From an uncultured Ruminococcus sp. (GTDB lineage: Bacteria > Bacillota > Clostridia > Lachnospirales > Lachnospiraceae): a stretch of DNA of 7,420 nt. A program made the position numbers and the translations under genes. Below the pieces are notes generated by a model. The model saw only the letters and a program-made list of their open reading frames with translations. It did not search any database and was not told the DNA's origin. The DNA lies in contig USKR01000054.1 in the NCBI GenBank assembly GCA_900555215.1, forward strand, positions 1 to 7,420, read 5' to 3'. This document shows positions 4,402 through 7,420 of this stretch, piece by piece; position 1 is the stretch's first letter; every line of letters starts with the position of its first letter.

Positions 4402-5676
4402 ATGAAAAACTACAGAAAAAGAATTGCCGATGATATTCTGATGCGGAAATTGGAAGGCAAAGGCGCGGTGCTGATCGAAGGACCGAAATGGTGTGGTAAA
4501 ACGACGACTGCTGAGCAGGTTGCTGCCAGTATTTTGTATATGGATGACCCGGAAAAGAAGGAACAGAACATTGCCATGTCTGAACTGAATCCCAAACGGC
4601 TGCTAAAGGGAGAGACGCCGAGGCTTATCGATGAATGGCAGCTTGCTCCAAAACTCTGGGACGCGATCCGGTTCGAGGTTGACCACCGTGACCAGCTTGG
4701 GCAGTTTGTACTCACTGGTTCTGCTGTGCCTGCCGATACCAGGGAAATTACTCATTCCGGTACGGGACGCTTTACCTGGCTGACAATGAGGCCTATGAGC
4801 CTGTATGAATCGGGAGATTCTACGGGAGATGTCAGTTTGAAAGATCTGTTTTCCGGTGTGTCTGAAATTGACGGGGATTCTGATTTAAGTATCGACCGCC
4901 TGGCATTCCTTGTGTGTCGGGGCGGATGGCCTCAGGCGGTGGATATGCGTGATGAAATTGCCTTAGACCAGGCGATGGACTATTATGACGCTGTTGTTCA
5001 CGCCGACATTAACCGGGCTGATAACGTGCAGAAGAATCCGGAAAGAGTGAAACGGCTCATGCGTTCCTATGCAAGAAATCAGGGAGGTCAGGTCCCTAAT
5101 ACCGTGCTTTCGCAGGATATTGCCGCAAATGATGAAACGCCGATCAGTAAAGAAACAGTTGCATCGTATGTGAATGCCCTGCGGAAAATTTTTGTTGTAG
5201 AGGATATGCCTGCCTGGAATCCAAACCTCCGGTCTAAAACTGCGATCCGCTCCTCGGATACCCGTTATTATATCGACCCATCTATCGCGGCTGCGGCATT
5301 GGGTATCGGACCGAATGACCTGATAAACGACTTGAAGACTTTCGGATTTCTGTTTGAAACACTCTGCGTCAGAGATCTCCGAGTTTTTGCAGGCGCTCTG
5401 AATGGAGAAGTTTACCACTACCGGGACAAGGAAGGCCAGGAGTGTGATGCGGTCGTCCATTTAAGAAATGGCAAATACGGACTTATTGAAATCAAACTCG
5501 GAGGTGACAAACTGATCGAGGAGGGAGCCAGAAGCTTGAAATCAATGGAAGCGAAAATTGATACCGATAAGATGAACGCCCCGTCTTTTCTTATGGTTTT
5601 GACGGGTATCGGGGATTATGCTTATCGCCGTAAGGATGGAGTATATATAGTGCCTATCGGGTGTTTGAAGAACTGA
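4402..5676 (+). CDS. AAA-family ATPase with DUF4143 domain (probable ATPase-nuclease)
   Basis: This is a 424-residue protein of the widespread AAA_14/DUF4143 family, whose cellular role is not established. The N-terminal P-loop domain (about 1-170) has Walker A GPKWCGKT (27-34), Walker B LIDEW with D77 and E78, a sensor-type LTGSA (104-108), and R123 in GTGR as a possible arginine finger. The middle is mainly helical. The C-terminal part has E319, then D349, E363 and K365 in the spacing of a PD-(D/E)xK nuclease core (ECDAVV ... LIEIKLGG), as is usual for DUF4143. The active residues look intact. The start is ATG 4402, with GAGGTG at 4390-4395. Upstream in-frame codons from 4246 translate the tandem repeats and precede the predicted transcription start, so they are excluded. 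No partner gene is adjacent. Roles in defence, DNA repair or selfish maintenance are possible, but none is shown. Confidence 0.88.
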   Translation: MKNYRKRIADDILMRKLEGKGAVLIEGPKWCGKTTTAEQVAASILYMDDPEKKEQNIAMSELNPKRLLKGETPRLIDEWQLAPKLWDAIRFEVDHRDQLGQFVLTGSAVPADTREITHSGTGRFTWLTMRPMSLYESGDSTGDVSLKDLFSGVSEIDGDSDLSIDRLAFLVCRGGWPQAVDMRDEIALDQAMDYYDAVVHADINRADNVQKNPERVKRLMRSYARNQGGQVPNTVLSQDIAANDETPISKETVASYVNALRKIFVVEDMPAWNPNLRSKTAIRSSDTRYYIDPSIAAAALGIGPNDLINDLKTFGFLFETLCVRDLRVFAGALNGEVYHYRDKEGQECDAVVHLRNGKYGLIEIKLGGDKLIEEGARSLKSMEAKIDTDKMNAPSFLMVLTGIGDYAYRRKDGVYIVPIGCLKN

Positions 5677-5751
5677 TCCGATAAAAGAAAATATAAACAA
5701 TGCGGATATGCGCTGTGGAAAAACAACAGTGCAGGTATGGGATGAGAGTAA

Positions 5752-6082
5752 AAGTGTCTGGACAATACAGACAAGACGGCTCCGGAGAAGCCGTTGTCCG
5801 ATGCCTGGGCGCTCTTCAAAGGAAGTGGATTCTCATATGATAATGCAGATACGGCAGCCTTTCTGGAAGTGATCAATTCGGCAAAGGCAGTGATGGAGAA
5901 GACAAACCCGTCGGAAGAAGAAATGAGCGGGGCGGCAGTTTGCAGAGGTGATCGAAAAACCGAAGCGGCTGCAGGATGTGACGGCTCAGCAGGATGTGGA
6001 CGAGGCAGTCTGTACGCTGAAAGATGCGATGGATCACCTGGGAACAGCGGCGTATAAAAAGGATGAAATGTTAAAAAAATAA
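5752..6082 (+). pseudogene. Decayed C-terminal fragment with helical FIVAR-like repeats
   Basis: Two overlapping open frames join into one plausible protein if a single G is removed from the GGGG run at 5929-5932. The upstream frame, open from 5752, reads DNTDKTAPEKPLSDAWALF and continues to KTNPSEEEMSG. The downstream frame reads FAEVIEKPKRLQDVTAQQ and continues to a TAA at 6080-6082. The joined product is rich in Ala, Glu, Lys and Asp, and the LQDVTAQQDVDEAVCTLKDAMDHL segment resembles the three-helix FIVAR repeats of large secreted Gram-positive proteins. That assignment is tentative. There is no ribosome binding site, no credible ATG start and no signal peptide, and the stretch before 5752 shows only short frames. 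I read it as the remnant of a larger gene, most of which is lost. Confidence 0.55.
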
Positions 6083-6138
6083 CGATAAAAATAGTAGAGA
6101 AAAGATAGTTAAAAATTGCACAAAATTTGTCCGGACGG

Positions 6139-6168
6139 GTTACATTTCTGATTTTTCTGGTGTATAAT
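6139..6168 (+). promoter_or_regulatory. Promoter of the APH-fold kinase gene
   Basis: TATAAT (6163-6168) is a perfect -10 box. The best -35 is GTTACA (6139-6144), matching four of six positions with an 18-bp spacer. Transcription would start near 6175, giving a leader of about 48 bases. A perfect 8-bp palindrome, GTCCGGAC (6129-6136), sits just upstream of the -35 box and may be an operator. Confidence 0.65.
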
Positions 6169-6222
6169 GTCCACATCGATAAAAAAGAAATGCATGAAAT
6201 GCAGATCAAGGAGGGCATATCT

Positions 6223-6978
6223 ATGAAGCTGGAAGAGAAAAATATTATCGTAAAACGTCCGTATAAGACAGTTTACAGATGTGATGACAGTATTGTAAAG
6301 GTATTTGCAGAGACTCATCCGAAGTCGGATGTATTCAATGAAGCGCTGATCACATCGCAGATCGAGGCAACAGGTCTGGATATTCCGAAGGTAAAAGGGG
6401 TGACCCAGATCGATGGAAAATGGGCGATCGAGATCGAGTATAAAGATGGCAAGACATTGGAAGAAATGATGAACTCGGATAAGAAAAACCTTGCCAAATA
6501 CATGGAGGATTTTGTAGACCTTCAGATCCAGGTTCAGAGCAAAACATTCCCGCTCCTGAAGGGGATGAAGGATAAACTTTCCCGCCAGATCAACAGTTTG
6601 AAAGAAGTAGATGCCACTACAAGGTATGAGCTGCTGACACGTCTCGAGAGTATGCCGAAGCATAATAAAGTATGCCATGGCGATTTTAATCCGAGCAATG
6701 TGATCGTAGGGAAGAACGGGAAAATGACGGTTGTCGACTGGGCTCATGCGACCCAGGGAAATGCCAGCGCGGATGCTGCAATGACGTATCTCCTTTTTGC
6801 ATTGAAAGACCAGGAGACAGCAGATCTTTATCTGAACATATTCTGTAAGAAGAGTGATACGGCAAGACAGTATGTGCAGCAGTGGCTTCCGATCGTTGCG
6901 GCAGCGCAGCTTACAAAAGATAATGAACTTGAAAAAGATTTCCTCATGAAGTGGATCGATGTCATTGATTATCAGTAG
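6223..6978 (+). CDS. APH-family small-molecule kinase, substrate unknown
   Basis: This 251-residue cytoplasmic protein has the aminoglycoside phosphotransferase (APH)/choline kinase fold. K26 in SIVKVF is the likely ATP-binding lysine, and E40 or another nearby Glu its partner. The hinge region is about IEIEYKDGKTLEE (69-81). The catalytic loop CHGDFNPSNVIV (151-162) supplies D154 and N159, and VDW (171-173) supplies the metal-binding D172. All the residues needed for phosphotransfer are present. The start is ATG 6223 with AAGGAGGG at 6208-6215. An upstream in-frame start at 6127 would cover the promoter and is rejected. The gene stands alone, so context does not identify the substrate. Thiamine, choline, sugar or amino-sugar kinases are possible; an antibiotic resistance role should not be assumed. 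It ends at a TAG just before a strong terminator. Confidence 0.85.
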   Translation: MKLEEKNIIVKRPYKTVYRCDDSIVKVFAETHPKSDVFNEALITSQIEATGLDIPKVKGVTQIDGKWAIEIEYKDGKTLEEMMNSDKKNLAKYMEDFVDLQIQVQSKTFPLLKGMKDKLSRQINSLKEVDATTRYELLTRLESMPKHNKVCHGDFNPSNVIVGKNGKMTVVDWAHATQGNASADAAMTYLLFALKDQETADLYLNIFCKKSDTARQYVQQWLPIVAAAQLTKDNELEKDFLMKWIDVIDYQ

Positions 6979-6995
6979 AAACGGATAGGAATATG

Positions 6996-7039
6996 AAAGA
7001 GACACCGGTATGAAAGAAGATCATGCCGGTGTCTCTTTT
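6996..7039. terminator. Bidirectional intrinsic terminator between convergent genes
   Basis: AAAGAGACACCGG (6996-7008) pairs with CCGGTGTCTCTTT (7026-7038). The stem continues inward with a G-U pair and ATG/CAT to 7012 and 7022, around a 9-nt loop. T-tracts follow on the plus strand (7036-7039 and 7041-7044), and A-rich sequence precedes it. It serves the kinase gene on the plus strand and the cell-wall hydrolase gene arriving on the minus strand. Confidence 0.9.
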
Positions 7040-7062
7040 GTTTTCATAAATCAAATTTTAAT

Positions 7063-7420
7063 CTACCAGCTCGGGAAGAAGAGGTTGCCTCCGATATTAA
7101 CCCCCGGCCTGTTTGTAGATCCCGCATACAGGAAGAAATAGCAGTCTGCTACCGCGGCCAGCCGTGCGCCGTTGATAGCGTCCTGAGCCACCTGCATGGA
7201 AAGGCTTTTAGGACCGGAGTCGGAGTTGATCACATTCTGGAGACGGCCTGTCCAAACCGGCTCGAACTGTCCCTGAGCATAGATGACTCCGCTGATCGAA
7301 TTAGGAAAACGGGGATCCTCTACACGGTTCATGATGACAGTCGCAACAGCCAGCAGCGAGTCATATTCCTGGTGCGCTTCACATTGGATGATGGCTGCCA
7401 AAAGTGTAACATCATCTGCC
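7063..7420 (-). CDS. SleB-type cell-wall hydrolase, C-terminal part (truncated by window edge)
   Basis: The minus-strand frame is open to the window edge and reads ADDVTLLAAIIQCEAH, then YDSLLAVATVIMNRVEDP, then SGVIYAQGQFEPV, ending FFPSW and TAG. This matches the Hydrolase_2 (SleB/CwlJ) domain of peptidoglycan lytic enzymes, known from spore-cortex germination and from vegetative cell-wall turnover. The Glu in QCEAH corresponds to the family's proposed catalytic Glu. The TTG at 7401 is an internal codon rather than the start, because the frame continues upstream with family-like sequence (DDVTLLAA). About 118 codons are visible; the N-terminal part, probably with a signal peptide and linker or peptidoglycan-binding domain, lies outside the window. 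The name sleB is not given because many paralogues exist in this group. It converges on the kinase gene through a shared terminator. Confidence 0.85.
   Translation of the reverse strand, partial: ADDVTLLAAIIQCEAHQEYDSLLAVATVIMNRVEDPRFPNSISGVIYAQGQFEPVWTGRLQNVINSDSGPKSLSMQVAQDAINGARLAAVADCYFFLYAGSTNRPGVNIGGNLFFPSW

Noticed and set aside
5622..6218. 198-residue minus-strand reading frame opposite the ATPase end and pseudogene
   Set aside because: It has no domain, a Pro/Ser/His-rich composition typical of a shadow frame, and spans the kinase promoter.
6127..6222. Upstream start for the kinase, adding 32 residues
   Set aside because: It would precede the TATAAT box; the ATG at 6223 has AAGGAGGG at the right distance.
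6109..7005. 298-residue minus-strand reading frame opposite the kinase
   Set aside because: It is antisense to a gene with clear catalytic motifs, its composition (Cys, His, Leu, Ile rich) is that of a shadow frame, and it has no recognisable domain.

Overview
The window looks like chromosome from a low-GC Gram-positive gut anaerobe of the Clostridia, most likely the family Lachnospiraceae. The evidence is an L17 with a large lysine-rich insertion, a Clostridium-type Gdx (SugE) transporter, a bifunctional AdhE behind Rex-like operators, and strong AGGAGG ribosome binding sites. This is a judgement from sequence style; no species is claimed.

Layout. Positions 1-115 are a structured leader before rplQ (116-652, ribosomal protein L17). 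Positions 653-837 hold what reads as a riboswitch-type leader, with mutually exclusive antiterminator and terminator stems, before a guanidinium exporter of the SMR family (838-1158). Then comes an adhE unit (1358-3976) with a near-consensus sigma-A promoter and a cluster of Rex-like palindromes. After adhE lies a 425-base non-coding stretch. It contains a 26-bp perfect palindromic terminator (3999-4063), two identical 43-nt direct repeats at a 67-nt period, a second terminator-like hairpin with an alternative fold (4204-4232), and four tandem 23-nt repeats (4255-4346). The repeats run directly into the promoter of an AAA ATPase/DUF4143 protein (4402-5676). Next is a decayed remnant with at least one clear frameshift (5752-6082), then a stand-alone APH-fold kinase (6223-6978), and a bidirectional terminator. 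The last gene, on the minus strand, is a SleB-type cell-wall hydrolase truncated by the window edge (7063-7420).

How the parts fit. The left half is core metabolism and housekeeping, with regulation readable in the DNA: probable ligand control of Gdx (guanidine is the expected ligand) and NADH/NAD+ control of AdhE through Rex. The middle (3977-6082) is accessory in character, with dispersed-type repeats, a probable ATPase-nuclease of unknown role and a pseudogene. I see no complete mobile element, no integrase or transposase, no CRISPR array, and no tRNA or rRNA gene. The points most worth a second look are the sugE leader switch, the 23-nt repeats at the ATPase promoter, and the multibranched element before rplQ.
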